Shown here one piece after another: positions 9,473 to 17,462 of a DNA stretch of 40,607 nucleotides. A program made the translations under genes and the position numbers. Source of the DNA: Cellvibrionales bacterium UBA7375 (GTDB lineage: Bacteria > Pseudomonadota > Gammaproteobacteria > Pseudomonadales > Porticoccaceae); assembly GCA_949487135.1 (NCBI GenBank), contig CATAJQ010000043.1, positions 1 through 40,607 on the forward strand, given 5' to 3'. Below the pieces are notes generated by a model. It ran no database searches. It had not been told where the DNA came from and worked only from the letters and a program-made list of their open reading frames with translations. Position 1 is the stretch's first letter. The number at the start of each line of letters is the position of its first letter.

Positions 9473-10600
9473 ATGATGGACAGACAGACTATAAGTGATG
9501 CAAAACGCTTGGTTATTAAGGTTGGCAGTGCGCTGTTAACTAATGATGGCGCGGGCATTGATCGTCAGGCGATTGACGCCTGGGTTGAACAAATTGCTAA
9601 GCTTTTATCTGCCGGCAAAGAGGTGGTTTTGGTATCCTCTGGTGCGGTTGCGGAGGGTCTAGCTCGTCTTGGTGTAGATTCCCGTCCGCAAAGTATCCAT
9701 ATGCTCCAATCTGCAGCTGCTGTGGGTCAAATGGGTTTAATACAGACCTATGAAACCAGTTTTCGCAGATTTGAGCGTCAAACTGCGCAGATCTTGCTCG
9801 ATCACGATGATATGGCCAATCGCGAACGCTATCTCAATGCGCGCGGGGTTATGCAGACTTTGATGGCGCTTAAGGTTGTACCTATCGTTAATGAGAACGA
9901 TACGGTAGTAACCGATGAAATTAGGTTTGGTGATAATGATCGCTTGGCGGCGCTGGTTGCCAATCTTGTGGATGCGGATGCGCTGATTATTTTGACCGAT
10001 AAAGACGGTATGTATGATGCCAACCCAGATACCAATGCTAATGCGCAATTGATTTCTTATGCCCATGCCTCGGATAGCTCACTGGATGCTAAAGCCGGAA
10101 CAAGTAATGGAGTACTGGGTCGCGGGGGTATGCAAACCAAACTCGAGGCGGCGCGGCTAGCCTCTCGTTCCGGTTGTAATACGCTGATCGCTGGCGGCCG
10201 CAATCAGGATATCCTGTCGCGTATTTGCGCAGGGGAAAATGTTGGCACTTTTTTGTCGGCAGATAAAACCCCTATAGCAGCTCGCAAACAGTGGTTGGCT
10301 GGGCAGTTGCAGGTAAAAGGTAGTTTGGTGCTCGATGCTGGGGCTACCAAGGTTTTGCGTCAACAGGGTAGAAGCTTATTGGCTGTCGGAGTGACGGCAG
10401 TGCAGGGTAGTTTTACGCGTGGAGAGCTTTTAAGTTGCGTCGATGCTAATGGGGTTGAGGTGGCGCGGGGCCTTGTTAACTATAACTCGGATGAGACCCA
10501 GCTTATTCAGGGTAAAAGCACGGAAGAAATTATTAAAATACTCGGTTACTGTGACGATGATGAATTAATTCATCGAGATAACTTGGTCATTGTTAAATAG
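9473..10600 (+). CDS. proB: Glutamate 5-kinase
   Basis: ProB phosphorylates glutamate on its gamma-carboxyl group, the first step of proline synthesis, and is feedback-inhibited by proline in known bacteria. The 375 residues contain the amino-acid kinase domain ([61 protein letters not shown]) and a C-terminal PUA domain (about 285-370, [14 protein letters not shown]). There are two adjacent ATG codons; the first is used here. proA is not adjacent. A hairpin (10600-10623) begins on its stop codon. Confidence 0.96.
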   Translation: MMDRQTISDAKRLVIKVGSALLTNDGAGIDRQAIDAWVEQIAKLLSAGKEVVLVSSGAVAEGLARLGVDSRPQSIHMLQSAAAVGQMGLIQTYETSFRRFERQTAQILLDHDDMANRERYLNARGVMQTLMALKVVPIVNENDTVVTDEIRFGDNDRLAALVANLVDADALIILTDKDGMYDANPDTNANAQLISYAHASDSSLDAKAGTSNGVLGRGGMQTKLEAARLASRSGCNTLIAGGRNQDILSRICAGENVGTFLSADKTPIAARKQWLAGQLQVKGSLVLDAGATKVLRQQGRSLLAVGVTAVQGSFTRGELLSCVDANGVEVARGLVNYNSDETQLIQGKSTEEIIKILGYCDDDELIHRDNLVIVK

Positions 10601-10623
10601 AGAGCTCTCGGTTGAGAGCTCTC
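10600..10623 (+). terminator. Hairpin at the end of proB, possible terminator
   Basis: GAGAGCTCT (10600-10608) and AGAGCTCTC (10615-10623) form a perfect 9-bp stem around CGGTTG. The following tract is pyrimidine-rich but interrupted (CTGTTCCTTCTTCTT), so intrinsic termination may be weak. Each arm is also nearly self-palindromic. Confidence 0.5.
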
Positions 10624-10910
10624 CTGTTCCTTCTTCTTACTTTTTTCCTTTCCCTGTAGTACATCCCTGTAATTTTCCGATTCCACTTGTATGGTGGTGG
10701 GGAGTAATCGAAACAGCCACAAGACACTGCCCTCCCTATTTCTCGCAAGCGAGTATTGTATTCGGAAGGACCCCCCACCTTAATGATGGGTGAATCCTTG
10801 TGAGAGTTTCGTTGCTCCTCGGATCTAAGACTAGACCAATATTGCTCTAATACCAGTGGCAGGGTTAAAACAATTCAAACGATAATTTGTCTGCTGTACT
10901 TAATTGTGCT
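10624..10910. other. Gene-free region with a chain of possible hairpins, function unknown
   Basis: I find no credible gene: the short ORFs on both strands have no domain-like composition. Possible helices are CGATT/AATCG (10678-10682/10706-10710) enclosing CCAC/GTGG; CTCGC/GCGAG (10742-10746/10749-10753); and AAGGA/TCCTT (10766-10770/10795-10799) enclosing CACC/GGTG. A longer alternative, GGTGGGG (10696-10702) with CCCCACC (10773-10779), competes with two of them. This could be a small RNA, a leader element or a decayed repeat. It matches no RNA family I can recognise, and the strand is unknown. Confidence 0.35.
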
Positions 10911-10915
10911 TTTAG

Positions 10916-10948
10916 TTGTTAACTTTAAATAGCAATTTTGGTTGACAG
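10916..10948 (+). promoter_or_regulatory. BirA-type biotin operator upstream of bioB
   Basis: TTGTTAACT (10916-10924), a 15-nt spacer, and GGTTGACAG (10940-10948) form an imperfect palindrome. It matches the proteobacterial BirA operator pattern TTGTTAACC-N15-GGTTAACAA at 15 of 18 half-site positions. The right half covers the -35 box of the bioB promoter. Binding of biotinyl-AMP-loaded BirA would therefore block transcription. The match and location are seen in the sequence; regulation is inferred. Confidence 0.8.
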
Positions 10949-10969
10949 CGCATCGCCAGCCCCTATCAT
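10942..10969 (+). promoter_or_regulatory. Promoter of the biotin operon
   Basis: A perfect -35 box TTGACA (10942-10947) and TATCAT (10964-10969) are separated by 16 nt. Transcription would start near 10976. That makes the ATG at 10984 nearly leaderless and supports the ATG at 11008 as the bioB start. Confidence 0.65.
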
Positions 10970-11007
10970 AGCTACTTTTATTAATGCCATTCTCAAGGAC
11001 TGTCATC

Positions 11008-12063
11008 ATGTTAACTAATGAGCCGCAAACACTTCGAAATGATTGGTCTCGCGAGGAGATCCTAGCCCTTTTTGATCTTCCGTTTAATGATTTGCTCTTC
11101 CAGGCCCAAACAGTTCATCGTCAGAACTTTAACCCCAATGAAGTTCAACTCAGTACTCTGTTATCGATTAAAACGGGTGCCTGCCCTGAGGATTGTAAGT
11201 ACTGCCCGCAAAGTGCCCGATATGACACTGGTCTTGAGAAAGAAAAACTCATGCAAATAGAACAGGTCATTGAGGCTGCTAAGGCAGCAAAAGCCAGTGG
11301 TTCCAGTCGTTTTTGTATGGGTGCCGCATGGCGTTCTCCCCACGATCGAGATATTCCAGCAATTGAGGCGATGATTCGTGAGGTAAAAGGTCTAGGTTTA
11401 GAGACCTGCATGACCCTAGGAATGCTGAGTGAAACCCAGGCGGATAAATTATCCGAAGCCGGTTTAGATTATTACAATCACAATCTTGATACTTCAAAAG
11501 AATTTTATGGCGATATTATTACGACTCGAACCTATCAAGATCGCCTAGATACGCTGTCTAATGTGCGCAATTCGGGTATGAAAGTTTGTTCTGGTGGTAT
11601 TGTTGGTATGGGAGAGGAGCAAAAAGATCGCGCCGGTTTATTGATGGGCTTGGCCAATTTGCCTAAGCATCCGGATTCAGTGCCCATTAATATGCTAGTA
11701 AAAGTAGCTGGTACACCGATGGAATCAGAGGAAGACTTAGATCCTTTTGAATTTATTCGTACCATTGCAGTCGCTAGAATTCTAATGCCTAAATCCTATG
11801 TGCGTCTATCAGCAGGGCGAGAAGAAATGAATGAGCAGATGCAGGCAATGGCCTTTATGGCAGGTGCAAATTCTATCTTCTATTGCGATAAGCTTTTGAC
11901 TACTCCCAACCCTAAGGCTAATAGCGATATGCAGCTACTGAAGCGCTTAGGTATTAGCCCCGAAAAGAGTTCAGTTGAGAAAGACAGCCAGGAGCAAGAA
12001 GCTGATTTGCATCAGACGATCGCTGAACAGAAAACAGATCATCTTTTCTACCGAGCTGGCTAA
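11008..12063 (+). CDS. bioB: Biotin synthase
   Basis: BioB is a radical SAM enzyme that inserts sulfur into dethiobiotin, the last step of biotin synthesis. The ATG at 11008 gives 351 residues and has AAGGA at 10995-10999; an upstream in-frame ATG at 10984 lacks one. The radical SAM motif C-x3-C-x2-C is at Cys59, Cys63 and Cys66 ([13 protein letters not shown]). Other family motifs are [19 protein letters not shown] and a conserved arginine in VRLSAGRE. It is the first gene after the BirA-type operator. The C-terminal tail after about 315 is variable. Confidence 0.96.
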   Translation: MLTNEPQTLRNDWSREEILALFDLPFNDLLFQAQTVHRQNFNPNEVQLSTLLSIKTGACPEDCKYCPQSARYDTGLEKEKLMQIEQVIEAAKAAKASGSSRFCMGAAWRSPHDRDIPAIEAMIREVKGLGLETCMTLGMLSETQADKLSEAGLDYYNHNLDTSKEFYGDIITTRTYQDRLDTLSNVRNSGMKVCSGGIVGMGEEQKDRAGLLMGLANLPKHPDSVPINMLVKVAGTPMESEEDLDPFEFIRTIAVARILMPKSYVRLSAGREEMNEQMQAMAFMAGANSIFYCDKLLTTPNPKANSDMQLLKRLGISPEKSSVEKDSQEQEADLHQTIAEQKTDHLFYRAG

Positions 12064-12074
12064 CAGCCGCCCCT

Positions 12075-13235
12075 ATGTCTAATTCGATGGACAGGCTACT
12101 TCAAGAAAATCTTGAAAAGCGCCGGCTTCAGCACCTTTATCGATCCCGAGTTAGGGTTGATTCTGGCTGCTCGGATCAATTGAGTGTCAACGGTAAAACC
12201 GTGCATAACTTTTGCAGTAATGATTATCTTGGTTTGGCTGAAAATGCTGTTATTGCCGATGCTTTTAAGCAGGGCATTGATCACTATGGCACCGGTAGTG
12301 GTGCATCCCATTTAATTAGCGGCCATACCAAGGCGCATTGCGATTTAGAGCAACAGTTAGCAGAATTTACTGGTCGTCCTAGGGCTTTGCTGTTTTCTTC
12401 CGGTTATATGGCTAATATGGGCGTTATAGGGGCCTTAGCCGGTCGCAGTGATGCAGTACTTGAGGATTACCTCAATCATGCCTCTCTATTGGATGGTGGG
12501 CTTTTAAGTCGCGCCAAGTTTCAACGCTACAAGCACCGAGATTGCTACGACCTAGATAAAAAACTGTCGGCCTCAAAGGGTGGGCGAAAACTGGTTGTGA
12601 CCGATGGAGTTTTTAGTATGGATGGCGATTTAGCGCCATTGCCACAGTTAGCAGATGTGTGTGGTAAAAACGATGCATGGTTAATGGTCGATGATGCCCA
12701 TGGTTTTGGCGTACTGGGTAACAGTGGCGCCGGCATAGTCGAGCAACTGGGGTTAGATATACAGCAGGTTCCCATACTTATGGGCACTCTTGGTAAAGCC
12801 TTTGGTACCTATGGTGCCTTTGTTGCCGGCAGTGAGGCTTTGATTGAAACCTTAGTACAGTTTTCTAGAAGTTATATTTACACCACGGCGCCGCCACCTG
12901 CGGTAGCTGTAGCCACGAGTGCCAGTCTTGAATTGGTTAAAAAAGATCAGTGGCGCAGAGATAAACTCAATCAATTGATCGCGCGGTTCCGTGCAGGTGC
13001 AGAGCAAATTGGCTTGCGCTTAATGGATTCCAAAACCCCAATACAGCCGGTGCTAATGCAATCTGACGCACAGGTATTAGATGCCAACCAAAAATTATTA
13101 GACAGCGGCTTTATGGTGGGTGCTATTCGGCCACCTACGGTTCCTGAGGGCACCGGTCGACTTCGCATTACATTATCTGCCAGTCATAGTGAACAGCAAG
13201 TTGATGCACTGCTGGATGCCCTAGATAGATGCTAA
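12075..13235 (+). CDS. bioF: 8-amino-7-oxononanoate synthase
   Basis: BioF is a PLP enzyme joining pimeloyl-ACP and L-alanine to give 8-amino-7-oxononanoate, the first step of ring assembly. The 386 residues match the alpha-oxoamine synthase family: FCSNDYLGL (46-54), GTGSGASHLISG (72-83), DDAHGFGVLG (206-215) and the PLP lysine Lys241 in GTLGKAFGTYG. It follows bioB by 11 nt and overlaps bioHC by 7 nt (ATGCTAA), so translation is probably coupled. No good ribosome-binding site is seen before 12075, and a second ATG lies at 12087. Confidence 0.96.
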   Translation: MSNSMDRLLQENLEKRRLQHLYRSRVRVDSGCSDQLSVNGKTVHNFCSNDYLGLAENAVIADAFKQGIDHYGTGSGASHLISGHTKAHCDLEQQLAEFTGRPRALLFSSGYMANMGVIGALAGRSDAVLEDYLNHASLLDGGLLSRAKFQRYKHRDCYDLDKKLSASKGGRKLVVTDGVFSMDGDLAPLPQLADVCGKNDAWLMVDDAHGFGVLGNSGAGIVEQLGLDIQQVPILMGTLGKAFGTYGAFVAGSEALIETLVQFSRSYIYTTAPPPAVAVATSASLELVKKDQWRRDKLNQLIARFRAGAEQIGLRLMDSKTPIQPVLMQSDAQVLDANQKLLDSGFMVGAIRPPTVPEGTGRLRITLSASHSEQQVDALLDALDRC

Positions 13236-14827
13236 CCAATCAAGTGCTAAATTCAGCCCCGGCAAGCCCTGAGTCAGTCAATCATTCGCTGACACTATAT
13301 CCGGCTGGGAGTGCCAAATTACACAGAGATCCGGTTGTGTTGATTCACGGTTGGGGAAGCAACAGTGAAATCTGGCAAACATTACCTGAAAAGCTAAGTG
13401 ACTATATCGATGTCTACACGCTAGATTTACCTGGATTTAGTAATAGTCAGCCTATTGATGATTACAGTGAGCAGTCATTAATTGATTGGATACATAGTCA
13501 ATTACCTCAGGCGTGCTATCTAGTTGGGTTATCCTTGGGGGGTATGCTGTGTCGCTCATTTGCCGCTCAGTATCCTGAAAGAGTATTAGGTCTAGTGACG
13601 CTGAGTACTAATTTAAAGTTTGTCGCAGATAGTCATTATTTAAGTGCAATGCCAAGTGTTGATTTTAAGCAATTTAGTGCTATTTGGGATCAGGATCCCT
13701 CGGCTTGCCTCAATCGATTTTATGGGCTACAGGCACAGGGTGATCACCAGCAACGTCAGCTAATTCGTCAATTGCGCAATATGCGTGCTGATATTGATAC
13801 TGTGGTGGGTAAACCTATGCTAAAGCTTTTAGCTGATATAGATAGCACTCAGCTGATTGATCAAATTCGTTGCCCATCACTAGCAATATTTGGTGCCAAG
13901 GATTGTTTGGTGCCGGTTAATGCGTCAAATCAATTGCCAGAGTCCCATGAGGTTTTGGTGCTGGAATCTGCGGCACACTTGCCTCATCTAAGTTGTGAGA
14001 CACAGCTATTGGATAGGCTGCGCTCATTTATTGACCAATCTAAGTATCAATTAGATAAACAGCAGGTTGCCCAATCTTTTGGTCGCGCCGCTGAGACCTA
14101 TGATAGTGCCGCCCATATTCAAAAATGGTCTAGCGATCAGTTGATGAAATCACTAGATGACTCGTCTGTTATTGAGTCCATTGTAGATTTAGGATGTGGC
14201 ACTGGAACACAGACAGCGGTTTTAAATAAAAAGTTTGCACAGGCACGGGTGACAGGCGTCGATTTTTCTGCGCCAATGCTCTCCTATGCCAACAGTAAGC
14301 AAGCTGATTCAGATATTAAATGGCTGTGTTGCGATGCTGAAGATATAGCGTTGCAAGACCAATCTGAAGATCTAGTATTTTCAAATTTCGCTCTGCAGTG
14401 GTGCAACGATCTAACGCCAAGTTTGGCGGAAATTTATAGAGTATTAAAAGCCGAAGGGCAGTTTTATTTTGCAATTCCAGGTCCGCAGACACTGTGTGAA
14501 CTGCGCCAGGTGTGGGGCGAAATAGATAAAGATATCCATATAAATCGATTTGCCAGCTCGAACCAATGGCAGACGGCTTTGGAATCGGTAGGTTTTTCTA
14601 ACATAGAAATAACCCAGACCACTAAAATTGAATATCACCCCAGCGTTAAAGATCTCTTGTTGAATCTTAAAACGGTGGGGGCGACCAATTACAACAGTGG
14701 TAAAAGCAAGCACCTTACAGGCAAGCAGCATCTAAAGCGGCTTTATCAAGCCTATGATAAATTTAAAACTAGTCAAGATACATTCCCCGCAACTTGGGAT
14801 ATTATTTTTGGTCGTGCGGTGAAATAA
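13229..14827 (+). CDS. bioHC: Bifunctional pimeloyl-ACP methyl ester esterase / malonyl-ACP O-methyltransferase
   Basis: The 532-residue protein fuses two enzymes that are separate in E. coli. Residues about 30-270 are BioH, an alpha/beta hydrolase with HGWG oxyanion loop (40-43), nucleophile Ser102 in GLSLGG, Asp225 in FGAKD and His250 in AAHLPH. Residues about 275-532 are BioC, a SAM methyltransferase with VDLGCGTG (319-326), VTGVDFS and SNFALQWC. BioC methylates malonyl-ACP so that the fatty-acid machinery can build a pimeloyl chain; BioH then removes the methyl group. Both catalytic sets are intact. Such BioHC fusions are known in Saccharophagus and Teredinibacter, which supports the proposed placement. 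Confidence 0.94.
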   Translation: MLTNQVLNSAPASPESVNHSLTLYPAGSAKLHRDPVVLIHGWGSNSEIWQTLPEKLSDYIDVYTLDLPGFSNSQPIDDYSEQSLIDWIHSQLPQACYLVGLSLGGMLCRSFAAQYPERVLGLVTLSTNLKFVADSHYLSAMPSVDFKQFSAIWDQDPSACLNRFYGLQAQGDHQQRQLIRQLRNMRADIDTVVGKPMLKLLADIDSTQLIDQIRCPSLAIFGAKDCLVPVNASNQLPESHEVLVLESAAHLPHLSCETQLLDRLRSFIDQSKYQLDKQQVAQSFGRAAETYDSAAHIQKWSSDQLMKSLDDSSVIESIVDLGCGTGTQTAVLNKKFAQARVTGVDFSAPMLSYANSKQADSDIKWLCCDAEDIALQDQSEDLVFSNFALQWCNDLTPSLAEIYRVLKAEGQFYFAIPGPQTLCELRQVWGEIDKDIHINRFASSNQWQTALESVGFSNIEITQTTKIEYHPSVKDLLLNLKTVGATNYNSGKSKHLTGKQHLKRLYQAYDKFKTSQDTFPATWDIIFGRAVK

Positions 14828-15505
14828 ATGGCAAAGAAAGTTTTTTTTATAACAGGAACAGATACTGATGTGGGCAAAACTGAGGTAGCCGCAGGTTTGC
14901 TTGAAGCAGCCAATCAAAAGGGTTTGCGCACTGGGGCGATAAAGCCAGTTGCAGCTGGTTGCGAAAATCGTGGTGATGGTCCGCAAAACGACGATGCGAT
15001 TAAACTTCAAGCGCTAGCCAATGTAGCCTTAAGTTATCAGCAGGTTAATCCTGTTGCCTTGGATCTACCCATGGCTCCCCATATAGCCGCGCAAGAGCAG
15101 GGCAAAGTACTTTCAGCCAATAGGCTGACCGGTTTTTGCCGTGGAGTGAGTATGTTGCCGATGGATTTTTTGGTTATTGAGGGTGCCGGTGGCTGGCGGG
15201 TTCCTATTAATAAACGTGAAACCATGGCCGATATCCCCAAACAATTGAACGCAGAGGTTATTTTAGTCGTAGGTATAAGGCTGGGTTGTATTAATCATGC
15301 TTTGTTAACCGCTCAAGCTATTCGTCAAGATGGTTTAAAGATCGCCGGATGGGTTGCCAATATTTTGGATACAGAAATGCTCCGTATAGACGAAAATATT
15401 GATACACTTAAGCACATGTTAATTGAACCCTGTCTTGGTGTTGTGCCTCGATTATCAGAGGTAACACCGCAACAGGTTGCAGCCCACTTAACTATTCCAG
15501 AGTGA
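14828..15505 (+). CDS. bioD: Dethiobiotin synthetase
   Basis: BioD closes the ureido ring of dethiobiotin from diaminopelargonate, CO2 and ATP. The 225 residues open with the P-loop FITGTDTDVGKTE (Lys17), followed by GAIKPVAAGC and VEGAGGWRVPIN. The ATG directly abuts the bioHC stop codon. Its substrate comes from BioA, whose gene is not in this window and must lie elsewhere or be replaced. Confidence 0.96.
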   Translation: MAKKVFFITGTDTDVGKTEVAAGLLEAANQKGLRTGAIKPVAAGCENRGDGPQNDDAIKLQALANVALSYQQVNPVALDLPMAPHIAAQEQGKVLSANRLTGFCRGVSMLPMDFLVIEGAGGWRVPINKRETMADIPKQLNAEVILVVGIRLGCINHALLTAQAIRQDGLKIAGWVANILDTEMLRIDENIDTLKHMLIEPCLGVVPRLSEVTPQQVAAHLTIPE

Positions 15506-15519
15506 TGAAAAGAGACATT

Positions 15520-15705
15520 ATGAGCGAACAAGATAAGTTATCAAAAGAAGATATGAAGCGTGTCGAAAACTACCTTAGCAGTGGTTTTAATGAAACCGAT
15601 CGCAAGCCATTTAGAGGCCTAGTACTGTTGGGTATTATATGGAGTGTTGTGGCTGTTCTTGGCGGTATCAGCTGGTATATTGGACAGCATGCCGGTTTTT
15701 TATAG
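15520..15705 (+). CDS. Small DUF2970-like single-pass membrane protein
   Basis: The ATG at 15520 gives a 61-residue protein with AAGAGA just upstream. Starts at GTG 15502 or ATG 15505 would overlap the bioD stop codon. The N-terminal half is charged (SEQDKLSKEDMKRVENYL). One hydrophobic segment covers about residues 33-54 (GLVLLGIIWSVVAVLGGISWYI). Size and topology resemble DUF2970 proteins of proteobacteria, which have no known function. It lies between bioD and recJ and is probably part of the same transcript. Confidence 0.7.
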   Translation: MSEQDKLSKEDMKRVENYLSSGFNETDRKPFRGLVLLGIIWSVVAVLGGISWYIGQHAGFL

Positions 15706-15725
15706 ATCGCTTGAGGCATTGATTA

Positions 15726-17453
15726 ATGCGCATAGTTAACCGCAGCTATGATCTTGAGAAAGCCAATTTTTCTGCTACAACAGCACCGCTTCTGCAAAGA
15801 ATTTTTCACGCCAGGGGTCTCAGTAGCGACACTGATCTGAGCCTGCAACTATCCAAGTTACCCAGTCCTAACCTAATGCGTGGCCTTGATACTGCGGTCG
15901 AGCATTTAGTCGATGTGTTACAGGTAAAACAAAAAATAGTCATAGTCGGTGACTTTGATGCCGATGGCGCTACAAGCTCAGCATTAATGGTGCTGGCGTT
16001 AACCGCTATGGGCTATAAATCTGTGGAGTTTTTGGTGCCTAATCGATTTGATTATGGCTATGGTTTAACCCCTGAAATAGTAGAGCTGGCCCAGCAAAAA
16101 CGTCCCGACCTCATTATCACCGTCGACAATGGTATTTCTAGTATTGAGGGCGTTGATTACGCCAATCAACTGGGTATCAAAGTTATTATTACTGACCATC
16201 ATTTACCAGGAGCTAAGCTTCCCGATGCAGCAGCAATTGTTAATCCTAATCAGCCAGGCTGTGAATTTCCCTGTAAAAACCTGGCCGGTGTAGCGGTAGC
16301 CTTTTATTTGTTGAGCGCCTTGCGTGCAAAGTTGCGCGAGCTGTGCTGGTTTGAGAAAGAGGCTATTAAAGAGCCGAATATGGGGCATTATTTAGACTTG
16401 GTCGCATTGGGTACTGTGGCGGATGTTGTACCCCTAGATCAGGTTAATCGAACACTTGTTCATCAGGGATTACTCAGGATTAGAGCCGGATATGCTCGAC
16501 CTGGTATTAATGCACTACTAAAAATAGCAGGAAAAAACCCGGCCCAATTAGTTGCCTCAGATATGGGCTTTGCAGTGGCACCCAGACTCAATGCGGCAGG
16601 GCGCTTGGATGATATCTCCTATGGCATTCAGTGCCTGTTGACGAATGATCCTAAAGAAGCACTAGATCGCGCCCAAGAACTGGAGCAGTTCAATCAGGAT
16701 CGCAAAGCCATTGAGCGTGAGATGCAAATCGAAGCGCTAAAAATTGTTGAAGGTTTGGCCTTGGATGATCAGGCTGAACTTCCCGCGGCTTTATGTCTAT
16801 ATCAGGCTGACTGGCATCAAGGGGTTGTCGGTTTACTGGCATCCAGAATTAAAGAAAAATTTCATCGTCCGGTGGCGGTGTTTGCCAGAGATGATAGCGG
16901 CACCCTTAAGGGCTCGGTTAGATCTATCCCGGGGTTGCATATTCGTGACGCCTTAGACGCTGTAGCTACGCAAAATCCTGGTTTAATTAGTAAGTTTGGC
17001 GGACATGCCATGGCCGCGGGTCTAAGTCTAGAAGAAAGCCAGTTGGAGGCATTTAAAAAAGCCCTTGAACAGCATGTGGCAAGCACTATAGATCCCCTTG
17101 ATTTGGAGGCTACATTACAAACCGATGGGCAACTAGAGACTGATCAATTTACTATGCATATTGCTTCGGTATTGCGCGATTCTGGTCCTTGGGGGCAGGC
17201 ATTTCCTGAACCCTGTTTTGAAGGCGAGTTTGAGCTCAGATCTCAACGTATAATGGGCGAAAATCATCTAAAGGTTTCACTGACACCCGATGCTAATAAT
17301 ACCCAATCGATCGATGGCATCTACTTTAATGTTGATATCGATCAATGGCCAACTACGGCTTCAAGAGTGCGCTGTGTCTATCGTTTAGATATTAACGAAT
17401 TTCGCGGTCGCCAAAGTCTCCAATTACTTATCCAATATATGGAGCCTATCTAG
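15726..17453 (+). CDS. recJ: Single-stranded-DNA-specific exonuclease RecJ
   Basis: RecJ degrades single-stranded DNA 5' to 3' and acts in RecF-pathway recombination, base excision and mismatch repair. The 575 residues have the DHH phosphoesterase motifs GDFDADG (75-81), VDNG (133-136) and TDHH (156-159), with LGTVADVVPL further on. The DHHA1 domain carries SKFGGHAMAAGLSLE, and a C-terminal OB-like domain ends the protein. Length matches E. coli RecJ (577). It starts 20 nt after the small membrane protein and ends 9 nt from the convergent histidine kinase gene. Confidence 0.96.
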   Translation: MRIVNRSYDLEKANFSATTAPLLQRIFHARGLSSDTDLSLQLSKLPSPNLMRGLDTAVEHLVDVLQVKQKIVIVGDFDADGATSSALMVLALTAMGYKSVEFLVPNRFDYGYGLTPEIVELAQQKRPDLIITVDNGISSIEGVDYANQLGIKVIITDHHLPGAKLPDAAAIVNPNQPGCEFPCKNLAGVAVAFYLLSALRAKLRELCWFEKEAIKEPNMGHYLDLVALGTVADVVPLDQVNRTLVHQGLLRIRAGYARPGINALLKIAGKNPAQLVASDMGFAVAPRLNAAGRLDDISYGIQCLLTNDPKEALDRAQELEQFNQDRKAIEREMQIEALKIVEGLALDDQAELPAALCLYQADWHQGVVGLLASRIKEKFHRPVAVFARDDSGTLKGSVRSIPGLHIRDALDAVATQNPGLISKFGGHAMAAGLSLEESQLEAFKKALEQHVASTIDPLDLEATLQTDGQLETDQFTMHIASVLRDSGPWGQAFPEPCFEGEFELRSQRIMGENHLKVSLTPDANNTQSIDGIYFNVDIDQWPTTASRVRCVYRLDINEFRGRQSLQLLIQYMEPI

Positions 17454-17462
17454 CTTTACTCG

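Noticed and set aside
10590-10793. Overlapping ORFs of about 60 codons on both strands after proB
   Set aside because: Low-complexity composition rich in Pro, Ser or Arg, overlap with the proB end and hairpins, and no ribosome-binding site or familiar motif.
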